Shown: piece by piece, positions 33,906 to 42,764 of the stretch
Layout: each line of letters opens with the position of its first letter
Numbering within the stretch: the stretch's first letter is position 1
From: Luteibacter yeojuensis
GTDB taxonomy: Bacteria; Pseudomonadota; Gammaproteobacteria; Xanthomonadales; Rhodanobacteraceae
Direction of reading: 5' to 3'
DNA length: 64,000 nt
Assembly (NCBI RefSeq): GCF_000964085.1
Contig: NZ_JZRB01000008.1
Location: 1 to 64,000, forward strand
Notes under the pieces: model-generated
Told to the model about the DNA's origin: nothing
Databases searched by the model: none
Seen by the model: the letters and a program-made list of their open reading frames with translations, nothing else
Program-made: the position numbers and the translations under genes

Positions 33906-33935
33906 TCATGCGCGCAATCCATAGGATGCGCGCAT
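33906..33935 (+). promoter_or_regulatory. Hairpin over the antitoxin Shine-Dalgarno and start codon
   Basis: CATGCGCGCA at 33906-33915 and TGCGCGCATG at 33926-33935 are perfect 10 bp arms. With ATCC and GGA added, the pairing extends to 13 bp with one bulged A. The right arm contains the ribosome site AGGA (33922-33925) and the first two bases of the ATG at 33934, so in RNA the start would be sequestered; in DNA it could equally be an operator. Confidence 0.6.
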
Positions 33936-34638
33936 GACTACGTTCGAACCCCGCCCTTTTCCGTTCGGTATCGGCATCTACTCGTTCTGGGATGCCGCTC
34001 GGTATATCGGAGCCACCAGTCGCGACGTGCGGCGGTGGATCCGTGCCTACAGCCCCAGCCCGCGGGCCGGTAACCCCATTCCACTTTGGGATTCCCAACT
34101 GCTTGAGTGGCGACGGCGGGGCGTGGGTTTCCGCGATCTCGTCGAGCTCCGCTTCGTTCGCGCCATGCGAGCCGAGGGTGTGACGTTGCCGGTCATTCGC
34201 CGGGTTCTCCAACTTGGTCGCGAGAGCCTGCGTACGCCTTATCCGATCACCTGCGACCGCTTTCGCGAGATCGGCAAGCAGATTTTCCTCGAAGCGCTGG
34301 CCACCGAGGGCATCACGCATGCCCGCTTCGACGATGTAGCGCGGCGTCGCGTTTTGAGGATCGTCGCAGGTACGCACCTTCGTCGAGGCATTGAACTGAA
34401 TGCGCAGGACCAGGCGACGCGTTGGTTTCCCCTGCCGCGAAGCCAGGTGGTCGTCCTTGATCCGGATCGAAGAGCCGGTGACCCGATCCTTACCGACTCG
34501 GGGGTGCCGACCGTCGCCATCGCTGCGGCATACAAGGCGGACAAGGAAGACGCCCGGTTCGTCGCGTGGCAATACGAGATCACGGAGGCGGACGTCCGGG
34601 CGGCGGTGCACTTCGAGACCAGGTGGTGTTCCGCGTGA
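33934..34638 (+). CDS. vapB45: VapB45-like antitoxin with DUF433 domain
   Basis: A 234-residue antitoxin. Residues 14-90 resemble a MerR-like winged helix (YSFWDAARYIGATSRDVRRW, then RDLVELRFVRAMRAEGV). The C-terminal part is a DUF433 domain (VVVLDPDRRAGDPILTDSGV and a terminal EITEADVRAAVHFE). DUF433 is the antitoxin domain partnered with PIN-like DUF5615 toxins. Length and gene order match the M. tuberculosis VapBC45 pair as I recall it. The stop overlaps the toxin start as GTGA. Regulation is expected through its own DNA binding and possibly the start-codon hairpin. Confidence 0.8.
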   Translation: MTTFEPRPFPFGIGIYSFWDAARYIGATSRDVRRWIRAYSPSPRAGNPIPLWDSQLLEWRRRGVGFRDLVELRFVRAMRAEGVTLPVIRRVLQLGRESLRTPYPITCDRFREIGKQIFLEALATEGITHARFDDVARRRVLRIVAGTHLRRGIELNAQDQATRWFPLPRSQVVVLDPDRRAGDPILTDSGVPTVAIAAAYKADKEDARFVAWQYEITEADVRAAVHFETRWCSA

Positions 34639-35036
34639 AAGCGCAGGTCGACGAGAACATCTCGCCCGCCCTGGCGCGGGCCCTGGATTGCCTCGTTGAA
34701 GACGCGGGCCACCGTGTCGTGCACGTCACGACCATGCATGCGCGGGGCACGGCCGACACCCGGATGCTGTCGCTCGCCGGTAAGCTTGGAGTCGATATCC
34801 ACGTGACCCACGACTACCATCACAAGAGTCAGGACGAGCGCGATGCGATCGTCGAAGGCAACTTGCTTGTCTTCATCCTCTCGAAGAGCTGGTCGCCGCA
34901 CACCTTCTTTGAGAAGGCATCGCGCCTGATCCACTGGTGGCCGCGAATCCTTGCCGCCTGCGTAACACCGCGTCGCCCCGGCATTTATATCGTGCCGTGG
35001 CGATCGGAGAGTCGGCGATTCGAGAGGGTCGGCTAG
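34635..35036 (+). CDS. vapC45: VapC45-like PIN-domain toxin (DUF5615-like)
   Basis: A small PIN-fold ribonuclease toxin of about 133 residues. It begins with VDENISPALARAL, carrying the first acidic residues of the PIN-like active site, followed by DTRMLSLAGKLGVDIHVTHD with further acidic residues, as in the Mut7-C/DUF5615 group. RNA cleavage is expected from the family, with the target unknown. The GTG at 34635 is preferred over one at 34626 because it overlaps the antitoxin stop and gives the family-typical short N-terminus. It ends 14 bp from the convergent condensin operon. Confidence 0.8.
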   Translation: MKAQVDENISPALARALDCLVEDAGHRVVHVTTMHARGTADTRMLSLAGKLGVDIHVTHDYHHKSQDERDAIVEGNLLVFILSKSWSPHTFFEKASRLIHWWPRILAACVTPRRPGIYIVPWRSESRRFERVG

Positions 35037-35049
35037 CGGTCGTTTTGCA

Positions 35050-37842
35050 CTAAGCCGCGTCGGCACGCCGACGTAGCACCGCCAGTGGCTGCGCCCACGT
35101 CGCGCCCGGTCGGCGCTTGCTCGTCACCAGCGTCAGCTCCGATGGCTGGAACACGTTGACGTTGTGCGTCGCTGGCGTGGTCAGGATGTACTGCGCACGG
35201 GTGCTCTTGAGGAACGCGCCCACCTTGTCGATGTTGAAGATATCGAGATGGGCGAACGGCTCGTCGATGAACACGAAGCCGCCGGGGCGGTCTTCGTCGC
35301 GCATCAGGGCCACGAGCAGCAGCAGCGACTTCATCACCTGCTGGCCGCCCGAGGCCTCGCCGTCATCCATGCCGATCCAGCCCTTCTTGTCGAATTCGAA
35401 GCGCACGTTCAGCGCGGCCGAGGCGAGGGCGAGGTCGTCGTTGGTGAGTTCGGGCAGATCGACGTCGACGCCGATGCCCGCGAGGTCGGCGAGCACCTTC
35501 AGGTTCCTGGCGTAGCGGCGCACCGTGTTGCGCAGCACCTGGATGTAGGCGCCACGCGCTTCGTGCGTGATGCGGCTGGCGCGTTCCAGGTGCAGGCGGC
35601 GCTTTTCGAGGTCGCGCTTCAGGCCGTCGTGGTCGGCGCCGAGCTTCTCGCGCAGGGCCAGCACGCTGGCATCCTGTTCCCAGTGGCCTTCTTCCAGACG
35701 GCGCTCGACGCGGTCCATCTCGCGGCGCACGGCGGCGGGCGATTCGAACCGCTCGCGCAGCATGGCGATGGCGGCGCGCGAGCGATGAGCGAGCGGCACG
35801 TGCCTGTGCTTCGCGCGGAAGGCCTTCAGCCGGTCGACCTGCTCGCCCCGCGCCTGCGCGTAATGGCGCACCGAGTCGGCCAGCTGGCCTTGCACGGTGC
35901 GCTGCTCACGCGCGCCGTTGTCGCGCGCGTTCGACGTCTTGAGGCGCTTCTCGCGCACCCCTTCGTAGTACTGCTCGGCGGCGGCGTGGCTGTCGGCCGT
36001 GCGCTGCACGTCTTCCTGCAGGCGCGGTTGCTGCTCGCGCGCGTCGTTGAATTCTTCCGCTCGGTCGGCGAGCTGGCTGCTGGCGTTGGCGCCCCGGAGG
36101 ATGCTTTCCGCGTCGCTCGCCTGCGCGGAGGCGGTTTTCCGCTCGTCGGCGATGGCGCGGAGGCGGCCCTCCACCTCACGTAGCTTTGCCTCGCCGTCGC
36201 GCAGCTGGCGCTCGCGCGCCGACGCGCCGAAGTACATATCGTCCACGCCGAGGTGGCGGCCGCCACGGCGTTCGCGGAAGTAACCCTGAGGCGTGATCCA
36301 GTCCTGGTCACGGCCGAGCTTCGAGCCTTCGGGCACGTCCTCGACACGCTGGATGCGGTCGAGGTTGCGCAGCAGCCAGTCCGGCGCCGCGGCGGAGAAG
36401 GCCACCACCTCGTGCAGCGAGCCCTTCACCGGTTTCTCGGCCGGTGCGCGGTCGGCCACCACGAAGTGCTTGTAACGCATGGCCTCGCCGAGCTTCCACG
36501 CCGCCTCGCGGTCGCGTGGATCGTCGAGCAGCACCACGTGGCGGTAACCGGCCAGCACCGCCTCGACCGCCGGCTGCCACCGCGCCTGCGTGATCTCGAC
36601 GATCTCGCTGAGCATGCTGTGGCGGATGCCGGCGTCGTCGAGCGCGCGGCGGAAGCCGGCTTCAAACTCCGGCGTGTAGCGGCGGCCGCTGCGCCACGCG
36701 GTGAGCTTGGTGGTGAGGGTGCCCAGCTCCTGGCGCAGCGTGGTTTCTTCGTGCTGCAGCGCGTTGAGCCGCGCGCGGGCGTCGCGCGCGATATCGGCGA
36801 GGCGCTCGTGGTCGGCGCCGCCCTGCGCGGCCACCATCTCGCGCAGGCGGTTTTCCTGGCGGATGACCAGGTCGTTCTGGGCGAGCGCGGCGCGGGCCGC
36901 GTCGAGGCTCTTCTGCGTAGCCTGGCGGGCCATGTCGGCCTCGTGCTGCTCGCCGCGGAGCGTTTCGCCCGTGGCGTCGAGCTCGGCCAGCTGGCGCGTC
37001 AGGTCGGCGTCGCGCTGCTCGAGCTCGGCGACGCGGCGCTTCACGCCATTCAACGCGGGGCGGGCGCCACGGACGCTGGCGGCGAGGTCGGCGAATTCCG
37101 TGCGCGGCAGCACCTCGGCCACCAGCGACACGCGCTCGTCCTTCAGCGCGTTCCATTCCTGGTAGGAGCGGGCGCGTGCCTCGGCTTCCTGCAGGCTCAC
37201 GCCGATGAGCGACAGCTGGTGCTCCAGCCCATGCTGCTCGCGGTCGGCCTCGGCCTGTTCGTTGCGGGCGCGCTGGTAGTCGTCCAGCACGGCCTTGTCA
37301 CCGAACACATCGAAGACAAGATCGAGCAGGGCCTTCGGTGGCAGCTGGCACAGTTTGTCGGTGGCACCCTGTTCCAGGGTGAGCACGCGGCGGATCGCCT
37401 GCGACAGGCCCGCGCCTTCCAGGCGCACGCGGTACTCGCGCAGGCCGAGGAAATCGTTGCGCGCCTCGATCTCCTCCACGCTCACGTCGCCGCCGAGCAC
37501 GGCGTACTGGCGCGTCCACTCGCCACCCTTCTTCTGGATGCGGCAGGCCAGCGTCACCTCGCGGTCCATCAGCGGGAAGAACGGGCGCTCGCCGTTGGGG
37601 CCGGGGATGTTACCGACCCGGGCGCGCAGCCACGCGAACGGCTTGCCGTTGTGGCGCAGGTAGCTCTTGTAATCGCGGTTGCCGGCGCAGTCGATGGTGA
37701 GCAGCGTGCGCAGCGCATCGAGCAGGGTCGTCTTGCCGGAGCCGTTCGGGCCCACGACGGTGACGATGTTGGTGTCGAGCGGCAGGCTGAAGCGCTGCCA
37801 GTAATCCCAGTGGACGACTTCGAGGCTGCGGAAATCAAACAT
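35050..37842 (-). CDS. mksB: SMC-like condensin ATPase, MksB/MukB type
   Basis: A 930-residue SMC-class ATPase. Walker A VVGPNGSGKTTLLDALR lies near residue 31. Long coiled coils flank a central hinge-like region (about residues 395-540). The C-terminal head has the signature ASGGQQVMKSLLLLVALM, Walker B FVFIDEPFAHLD and a terminal LTTPATHNVNVF strand. Size and the partner genes place it with MukB/MksB and Wadjet JetC rather than classical Smc. ATP-driven loop extrusion or DNA condensation is the family role. It is last in a folE-F-E-B unit and overlaps the E gene by 8 bp. No JetD-like gene is adjacent. Confidence 0.82.
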   Translation of the reverse strand: MFDFRSLEVVHWDYWQRFSLPLDTNIVTVVGPNGSGKTTLLDALRTLLTIDCAGNRDYKSYLRHNGKPFAWLRARVGNIPGPNGERPFFPLMDREVTLACRIQKKGGEWTRQYAVLGGDVSVEEIEARNDFLGLREYRVRLEGAGLSQAIRRVLTLEQGATDKLCQLPPKALLDLVFDVFGDKAVLDDYQRARNEQAEADREQHGLEHQLSLIGVSLQEAEARARSYQEWNALKDERVSLVAEVLPRTEFADLAASVRGARPALNGVKRRVAELEQRDADLTRQLAELDATGETLRGEQHEADMARQATQKSLDAARAALAQNDLVIRQENRLREMVAAQGGADHERLADIARDARARLNALQHEETTLRQELGTLTTKLTAWRSGRRYTPEFEAGFRRALDDAGIRHSMLSEIVEITQARWQPAVEAVLAGYRHVVLLDDPRDREAAWKLGEAMRYKHFVVADRAPAEKPVKGSLHEVVAFSAAAPDWLLRNLDRIQRVEDVPEGSKLGRDQDWITPQGYFRERRGGRHLGVDDMYFGASARERQLRDGEAKLREVEGRLRAIADERKTASAQASDAESILRGANASSQLADRAEEFNDAREQQPRLQEDVQRTADSHAAAEQYYEGVREKRLKTSNARDNGAREQRTVQGQLADSVRHYAQARGEQVDRLKAFRAKHRHVPLAHRSRAAIAMLRERFESPAAVRREMDRVERRLEEGHWEQDASVLALREKLGADHDGLKRDLEKRRLHLERASRITHEARGAYIQVLRNTVRRYARNLKVLADLAGIGVDVDLPELTNDDLALASAALNVRFEFDKKGWIGMDDGEASGGQQVMKSLLLLVALMRDEDRPGGFVFIDEPFAHLDIFNIDKVGAFLKSTRAQYILTTPATHNVNVFQPSELTLVTSKRRPGATWAQPLAVLRRRADAA

Positions 37843-38569
37843 CGTCCAGCTCCTCGGCGTCGGTGTCGTCCAGGGGTTCGTCGTCGCCGAGCTCGGCGGT
37901 GGGCAGGTTCTTCGCGCGCGTGGTGGCGTCGGCCAGCAGGTCGCCCAGCGCGCCGTCGAGGATGCGGCGCGCCGTGCGCTCGTAATCGAAGGCGAGGTCG
38001 AGCAAGGGGCCCTCGGCGATCAGGCGGCCATCGGGGCCGTCGCCGCGCTTGCGCACGATGAAACCCAGCTTGGCCAGCGTGCCGATGAGCATGCCGAAGC
38101 GCATCTTGCCGCCCACCTTGTCGCCGAAATCGGCGAACAGCGTGCGCTCGGGGATCACCGGCGAAATGGTCGGGTCGCGCGGGATCGGCTTCGCCTCGGC
38201 GAACATCTGCGATTGCGAGGCGGCGGCTTCCACTTCCTGGCGCTCGACCTGGCGCTGGCGCTTGGGCAGCACGATGAGCGCCCAGATGACCACGAGCAGC
38301 GCCACGCCATCGCGGTCGAGCTGCATGGTGTTGCTGATCCAGCTATCGCTGCCGCCGAACACGGCGCGCTCGCTCTTGCGCGCCACGGCGAGGCCGATGT
38401 AGGCGGCATAGGGGTGTTCGCGCAGTTCCAGGCCCACCGCCTCGAGGCGGCGGTCGAGGTCTTCGCGGAACGCCTCGTCGAGCAGCGCCTTGCGCGCCTG
38501 GGCGTCGTCGCGGGGCAGCCAGCGCTGCGCGAGCAGGCGGGTCACCAGGCTGGCGGTTTCGTCATGCAT
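37835..38569 (-). CDS. mksE: Condensin subunit E (MksE / DUF4194-JetB type)
   Basis: A 244-residue soluble protein that should bind the kleisin and DNA. It contains AYIGLAVARKSERAVF and LLVVIWALIVLPKRQRQ, then a winged-helix-like KMRFGMLIGTLAKLGFIVRKR segment, as in DUF4194/MksE proteins. The last 25 residues are acidic and low complexity. The start codon overlaps the F gene by 8 bp and the stop overlaps the B gene by 8 bp, so the three subunits are made from one coupled message. Confidence 0.78.
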   Translation of the reverse strand: MHDETASLVTRLLAQRWLPRDDAQARKALLDEAFREDLDRRLEAVGLELREHPYAAYIGLAVARKSERAVFGGSDSWISNTMQLDRDGVALLVVIWALIVLPKRQRQVERQEVEAAASQSQMFAEAKPIPRDPTISPVIPERTLFADFGDKVGGKMRFGMLIGTLAKLGFIVRKRGDGPDGRLIAEGPLLDLAFDYERTARRILDGALGDLLADATTRAKNLPTAELGDDEPLDDTDAEELDDV

Positions 38570-39875
38570 CTTCGGTGGTGTCCTTCGCGGCGGTGCGCGG
38601 GCGCAGGCGCCCGGCGCTCACGAGCGCGATCTGGGGCAGTTCGGGGTCGACCAGCACGGGCTCGATCTCGAGCGCGAGTGGCAGGCGGGCGAGCTCGGCG
38701 GTGCCGCCTTCCAGCGCGGCGGATTCCGGGTCGCCAAGCAGGCCGAGCAGCGAGAGGCGGTAGGCGGATAGCGCGTAGTCCGTGCCGATCAGCGTCTCGG
38801 CCAGCTCGCGTGGCGCCGCGATGGCGGCGAGCTCGGCGTGCCATGCCTCGAGGTAGCGCAGGTCTTCCTCGCCCATCGGCAGGTCGGCGGTATCGGGCGG
38901 GGCTTCGGCGGCCGGCAGCGTCGTGACCTCGGCGGCGAGGCGCTCGCGCTCGAGCAGCTCGTACTCGGCCACGTCCAGGGCGATCTGGTCGTGCAGGAAG
39001 GGCGCGGGCAGCGGCAGCGTGAGCTGGCCTTCCTCGAAGCCGGCCAGCGTCTCGACCGGCTGCGCGCGCAGCCAGCCGACCAGGTCGGACGACGACAGGC
39101 CGGTACGGCCCAGGTGAACGCGGTGCTGGTCGATCTTGTTGAGTTCGCGCTGGAACACGCCGGCCTGGCGCAGCAGCGCGCTCTGCGCACGGCCCACCGC
39201 CTGGGCGAGGCGGTGCGCCGCCGGTTCGAGGTCGTCGCCTTCGGTGATGGCGGCGACCACCTCGGTGCCTTTCTCCACCCATGTCCACACCGAATCCAGG
39301 CGCACGGCGGCGCGGCGGATGCGGTGCTCGGAGCCGGAGAGCACGGCGCGGTCGAAGTCTTCCTTCAGCTCGCTGAGGCGGGACAGCAGGTGGCCCAGTT
39401 CGTCGACCGAGACGCGGCCCACCGCCTGGCCCGCGGCGAGCTGGGCGGTGAGGTAACCCAGGCCGTCGTCATCGTCCTGCTCGAACTCGAGCATGGTGGC
39501 CAGCGCGCCCAGCGCCTTGCGGCCGACCGGGCCCACGCGGTAGCGCTGGGTTTCGGTGTCGTACACCAGCAGCTCGTGGTCCTTCAGGCGCTGCACCACG
39601 GTCTCGAGCTTCACCGCATCGACGAAGGCGAGGTGGTCGCGGATCTCCTGCGGTGTCCACTCGGTGGCGTGCGTGCGCCCACCGAGGGTGCGCAGCACGA
39701 GCAGGCGCAGCAGCACCTGCGCCTCGCCGCCATGGAACAGCGCGGAGAACGCGCGCAGCAGGCCACGCCCGCGCAGCAGCGGGAAGACGGCGGGGAGGTC
39801 CTCGGCGACGACGCCGTCGCGGAAGAGATCCTGCAGGCGTTCGTCGTGGACGGTGGTGTCGGTCGGGCCGCCCAA
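38562..39875 (-). CDS. mksF: Condensin kleisin subunit (MksF / JetA type)
   Basis: A largely helical protein of about 437 residues with an N-terminal winged-helix-like region (LLRLLVLRTLGGRTHATEWT, then helices to about residue 120), a long middle with coiled-coil character and an acidic C-terminal domain, the layout of MukF/MksF/JetA. Identity rests on gene order (F-E-B) more than on motifs. No ATG exists near the family-expected start; a TTG at 39875 lies 2 bp after the folE stop, implying coupling to folE. Longer frames overlap folE and are low complexity. Confidence 0.72.
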   Translation of the reverse strand: MGGPTDTTVHDERLQDLFRDGVVAEDLPAVFPLLRGRGLLRAFSALFHGGEAQVLLRLLVLRTLGGRTHATEWTPQEIRDHLAFVDAVKLETVVQRLKDHELLVYDTETQRYRVGPVGRKALGALATMLEFEQDDDDGLGYLTAQLAAGQAVGRVSVDELGHLLSRLSELKEDFDRAVLSGSEHRIRRAAVRLDSVWTWVEKGTEVVAAITEGDDLEPAAHRLAQAVGRAQSALLRQAGVFQRELNKIDQHRVHLGRTGLSSSDLVGWLRAQPVETLAGFEEGQLTLPLPAPFLHDQIALDVAEYELLERERLAAEVTTLPAAEAPPDTADLPMGEEDLRYLEAWHAELAAIAAPRELAETLIGTDYALSAYRLSLLGLLGDPESAALEGGTAELARLPLALEIEPVLVDPELPQIALVSAGRLRPRTAAKDTTEDA

Positions 39876-39877
39876 GG

Positions 39878-40474
39878 TCAGCGACGGTCGACGCCGACGA
39901 AGCGGAGGAACTCGCCGCGCGTGCGTGGATCCTCGCGGAAGCTGCCGAGCATCTGGCTGGTGACCATCGAGACGCCGCGCTTGTGCACGCCGCGCGTGGT
40001 CATGCATTCGTGGCTGGCATCGATGACCACGCCCACGCCGCGAGGGCGCAGGGTATCTTCGATGCAGTGCGCGATCTGCGCGGTGAGTTTCTCCTGCACC
40101 TGGAAGCGGCGGGCGAAGCCATCGACGACGCGGGCCAGCTTGCTGATGCCGACCACGCGGTCGGTGGGCACGTAACCCACGTGGGCGCGGCCGATGATCG
40201 GCGCCATGTGGTGCTCGCAGTGGCTCTCGAACTCGATGTCGCGCAGCACGATCATCTCGTCGTAGCCTTCCACTTCCTTGAAGGTGCGGCGCAGGTACTC
40301 GGCCGGATCCTCGTCGTAGCCCTTGAACCAGTCGCCATAGGCCTTGACCACGCGCTTGGGCGTGTCGAGCAGGCCCTCGCGCTTCGGATCCTCACCGGCC
40401 CACAGCAGCAGGGTGCGCACGGCCTCCTCGGCCTGTTCGCGGGTGACCGGACGGGACCTGGACTCGTCGCTCAT
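39878..40474 (-). CDS. folE: GTP cyclohydrolase I
   Basis: Forms 7,8-dihydroneopterin triphosphate for folate synthesis; 198 residues. Zinc ligands are the cysteine in [20 protein letters not shown] and that in [10 protein letters not shown]. The [20 protein letters not shown] segment carries substrate-binding residues. The enzyme is the Zn-dependent FolE type. It is the first gene of the unit that runs into the condensin genes, with a 2 bp gap. The link between folate synthesis and condensin is by position only. Confidence 0.96.
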   Translation of the reverse strand: MSDESRSRPVTREQAEEAVRTLLLWAGEDPKREGLLDTPKRVVKAYGDWFKGYDEDPAEYLRRTFKEVEGYDEMIVLRDIEFESHCEHHMAPIIGRAHVGYVPTDRVVGISKLARVVDGFARRFQVQEKLTAQIAHCIEDTLRPRGVGVVIDASHECMTTRGVHKRGVSMVTSQMLGSFREDPRTRGEFLRFVGVDRR

Positions 40475-40518
40475 CGGGTGGCTTCCTCGGCATCAATGCA
40501 ATCGCGCATTCTACCCCC

Positions 40519-40544
40519 TGTGGGAGCGCGCTTGCGCGCGATGG
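40519..40544. repeat. Single family A palindromic element
   Basis: TGTGGGAGCGCGCTTGCGCG followed by CGATGG, one unit without partner, lies in the short gap between rmuC and folE, just upstream of folE. Confidence 0.75.
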
Positions 40545-40552
40545 GGCCTGCC

Positions 40553-42001
40553 TCAATCCTCGGCTTCGGCCCCCGCCTCACCCTCGTCCGCCTCGGGGAC
40601 GATATCCAGCAACCGCTGCGACTCCTCGCCCCCCAGGGTTTCGACCCCCTTCAGGCGCCGCTCGATGGCCCGGGTACGCACGCCGGCGCTGTCGATGCTG
40701 TTGCGCACCGTATCGAGCTGCTTGCGGGTCTTGTCCAGCACGGCCCCGAACTTGCCGAACTCGGTCTTCACCGCCCCCAGCACCTGCCACACCTCGGACG
40801 AGCGCTTCTCGATGGCCAGCGTGCGGAAGCCCATCTGCAGGCTGTTCAGCAGGGCGGTGAGGGTGGTGGGGCCGGCCACGGTGACGCGGTGGTCGCGCTG
40901 CAACTGGTCGGAGAGGCCCGGCCGGCGGATGACCTCGGCGTAGAGGCCCTCGGTGGGCAGGAACAGGATGGCGAAATCGGTGGTGTGCGGCGGCGCCACG
41001 TACTTGGTGCGGATGCGCTTGGCTTCTTCGCGAACCCGCAGCTCCAGGGCCTTGCCGGCGCTGGCCACGCCCTCGGCGTCGGCGGCGTCCTGGGCCTCCA
41101 GCAGGCGCTGGTAATCCTCGACCGGGTACTTGGCGTCGATGGGTAGCCACACGGGCGCGCCATCGTCGGCGCCCGGCAGGCGGATGGCGAACTCCACGCG
41201 CTCGGTGGAGCCGGGGATGGTGGCCACGTTGGCGTCGTACTGCTCGGCGATCAGCACCTGCTCGAGCAGGGCGCCCAGCTGCACCTCGCCGAAGGTGCCG
41301 CGGGTTTTCACGTTGGTGAGGACGCGCTTGAGGTCGCCCACGCCGGCGGCCAGGGCCTGCATCTCGCCCAGGCCACGCTGCACGGCTTCCAGGCGCTCGG
41401 ACACCAGCTGGAACGACTGGCCCAGGCGGGTTTCCAGCGTGGCCTGCAGTTTCTCATCCACCGTGGCGCGCATCTGTTCGAGCTTGGCGGCGTTATCCTG
41501 CTGGATGGCGGCCAGGCGGGTTTCGAGCGTGCCGCGCATGTCGGCCATGCGCTTTTCGTTATCGCCGGTAAGCGCGGTGAAGCGCTGGTCGAGCAACTCA
41601 CCGAAGTGCTTCAGCGTAAGCGCCGATTCCTCTCGCGTCTTGCGCGCGTCGTCGGCCAGCCCCTGGCGCAGGCCCTGCAGGCCGATATCGGTGCGCTCGG
41701 TGAGCTGGTCGAGCCGGCGGCCGAAGCCCTCGATGCGCTCGTGCTGCTGCGTGGCCGCGGCCTGCAGCTGTTCCTGCACATGCCCGCGGAACTGGCCGAA
41801 GCTATCGCCCAGCTCGCCACGGCCCGCGCGCTGCTCGTCGCGCAGCACGCCCTCGAGGCGGCGCGTATCGTCACGCAGGGCATCCAGGCGCGCCGCGCTG
41901 CCGTCGTCGCGGCCGCGCCGGCCGAGCAGGGCGATAAGCAGGCCCAGGCAGGCGAGGGCGACCACCAGCAGGGCGATGAGGAGGATGGATTCGAAAGTCA
42001 T
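40553..42001 (-). CDS. rmuC: DNA recombination protein RmuC
   Basis: A 482-residue protein with one N-terminal membrane helix, a long coiled coil (residues 35-240) and a PD-(D/E)XK-like RmuC domain. The domain shows TRGTFGEVQLGALLEQVL, VWLPIDAKYPVEDYQRLLEA with the nuclease-like Asp and Lys, and FAILFLPTEGLYAEVIRRPG. In E. coli RmuC limits inversion at short repeats. The final 15 residues are acidic. It is bordered by palindromic repeats on both sides. Confidence 0.94.
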   Translation of the reverse strand: MTFESILLIALLVVALACLGLLIALLGRRGRDDGSAARLDALRDDTRRLEGVLRDEQRAGRGELGDSFGQFRGHVQEQLQAAATQQHERIEGFGRRLDQLTERTDIGLQGLRQGLADDARKTREESALTLKHFGELLDQRFTALTGDNEKRMADMRGTLETRLAAIQQDNAAKLEQMRATVDEKLQATLETRLGQSFQLVSERLEAVQRGLGEMQALAAGVGDLKRVLTNVKTRGTFGEVQLGALLEQVLIAEQYDANVATIPGSTERVEFAIRLPGADDGAPVWLPIDAKYPVEDYQRLLEAQDAADAEGVASAGKALELRVREEAKRIRTKYVAPPHTTDFAILFLPTEGLYAEVIRRPGLSDQLQRDHRVTVAGPTTLTALLNSLQMGFRTLAIEKRSSEVWQVLGAVKTEFGKFGAVLDKTRKQLDTVRNSIDSAGVRTRAIERRLKGVETLGGEESQRLLDIVPEADEGEAGAEAED

Positions 42002-42015
42002 GCAGTGAGCTTAAC

Positions 42016-42090
42016 GTGTAGGAGCCCACCCTGTGGGCGATTTCGGGCCGCGATGGAAGCGGGAATCGCCCACAGGGGGGGCTCCTACAG
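42016..42090. repeat. Family B palindromic repeat unit
   Basis: GTGTAGGAGCCCACCCTGTGG at the left and CCACAGG...GGCTCCTACA at the right enclose a GCGATTTC...GGAATCGC inner stem. It fills the gap between rpiA and rmuC. Confidence 0.85.
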
Positions 42091-42110
42091 CAGCATGCTT
42101 GTAGCGGGTA

Positions 42111-42764
42111 TCAGATCTCGCGATTGCCCACGATGACCACGTCGGCGCGGCGGGCGGCGAAGAGGCCGACGCACACGATGCCGGTGATCTGGTTGAGCTT
42201 GGCTTCCAGGCCCACCGGATCGGCGATACGCCAGTTATGCACGTCGATGATCCAGTTGCCGTTATCGGTGGTGACGCCGTCGCGCCACACGGGCGTGCCG
42301 CCCATGGCGGTGATTTCGCGCGCCACGAGGCTACGGGCCATCGGGATGACCTCGATGGGCAGCGGGAACTTGCCCAGCACCTCGACCTGCTTGGTGGCGT
42401 CGATGATGCAGACGAATTTGTCGGACGCCGCCGCGACGATCTTCTCGCGCGTGAGCGCGGCGCCGCCGCCCTTGATGAGGCACTTGTTCGCATCGCACTC
42501 GTCGGCGCCGTCGACGTAAAGATCGAGGCGGCCGGCGGCGTTGAGGTCCATCACGTCGAAGCCCAGCTTGCGCAGGCGCTCGCTGGAGGCCTCGGAGCTG
42601 GAGACGCAGGCTTTGATGTAGTCGCGGTACTGCGGCAACTCATCGATGAAGAAGTTGACCGTGGAGCCCGTGCCGACACCGATGATGCGGCCCCTGGGGC
42701 CGTTGCCCACGTACTTGAACGCGGCTGTTTCGGCGGCGAGGCGCTTCTCGTTGTCCTGGCTCAT
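42111..42764 (-). CDS. rpiA: Ribose-5-phosphate isomerase A
   Basis: Interconverts ribose 5-phosphate and ribulose 5-phosphate in the pentose phosphate pathway; 217 residues. It has [17 protein letters not shown], the [20 protein letters not shown] active-site region with catalytic Asp and Lys, and [10 protein letters not shown]. Length is typical. The start overlaps the EVE gene stop as ATGA, forming the end of the cyclo-ligase - EVE - rpiA unit. Confidence 0.96.
   Translation of the reverse strand: MSQDNEKRLAAETAAFKYVGNGPRGRIIGVGTGSTVNFFIDELPQYRDYIKACVSSSEASSERLRKLGFDVMDLNAAGRLDLYVDGADECDANKCLIKGGGAALTREKIVAAASDKFVCIIDATKQVEVLGKFPLPIEVIPMARSLVAREITAMGGTPVWRDGVTTDNGNWIIDVHNWRIADPVGLEAKLNQITGIVCVGLFAARRADVVIVGNREI

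Noticed and set aside
35050-39875. A complete Wadjet defence system
   Set aside because: The JetABC-like core is present, but no JetD-like nuclease gene lies on either side; claiming plasmid defence is not supported.
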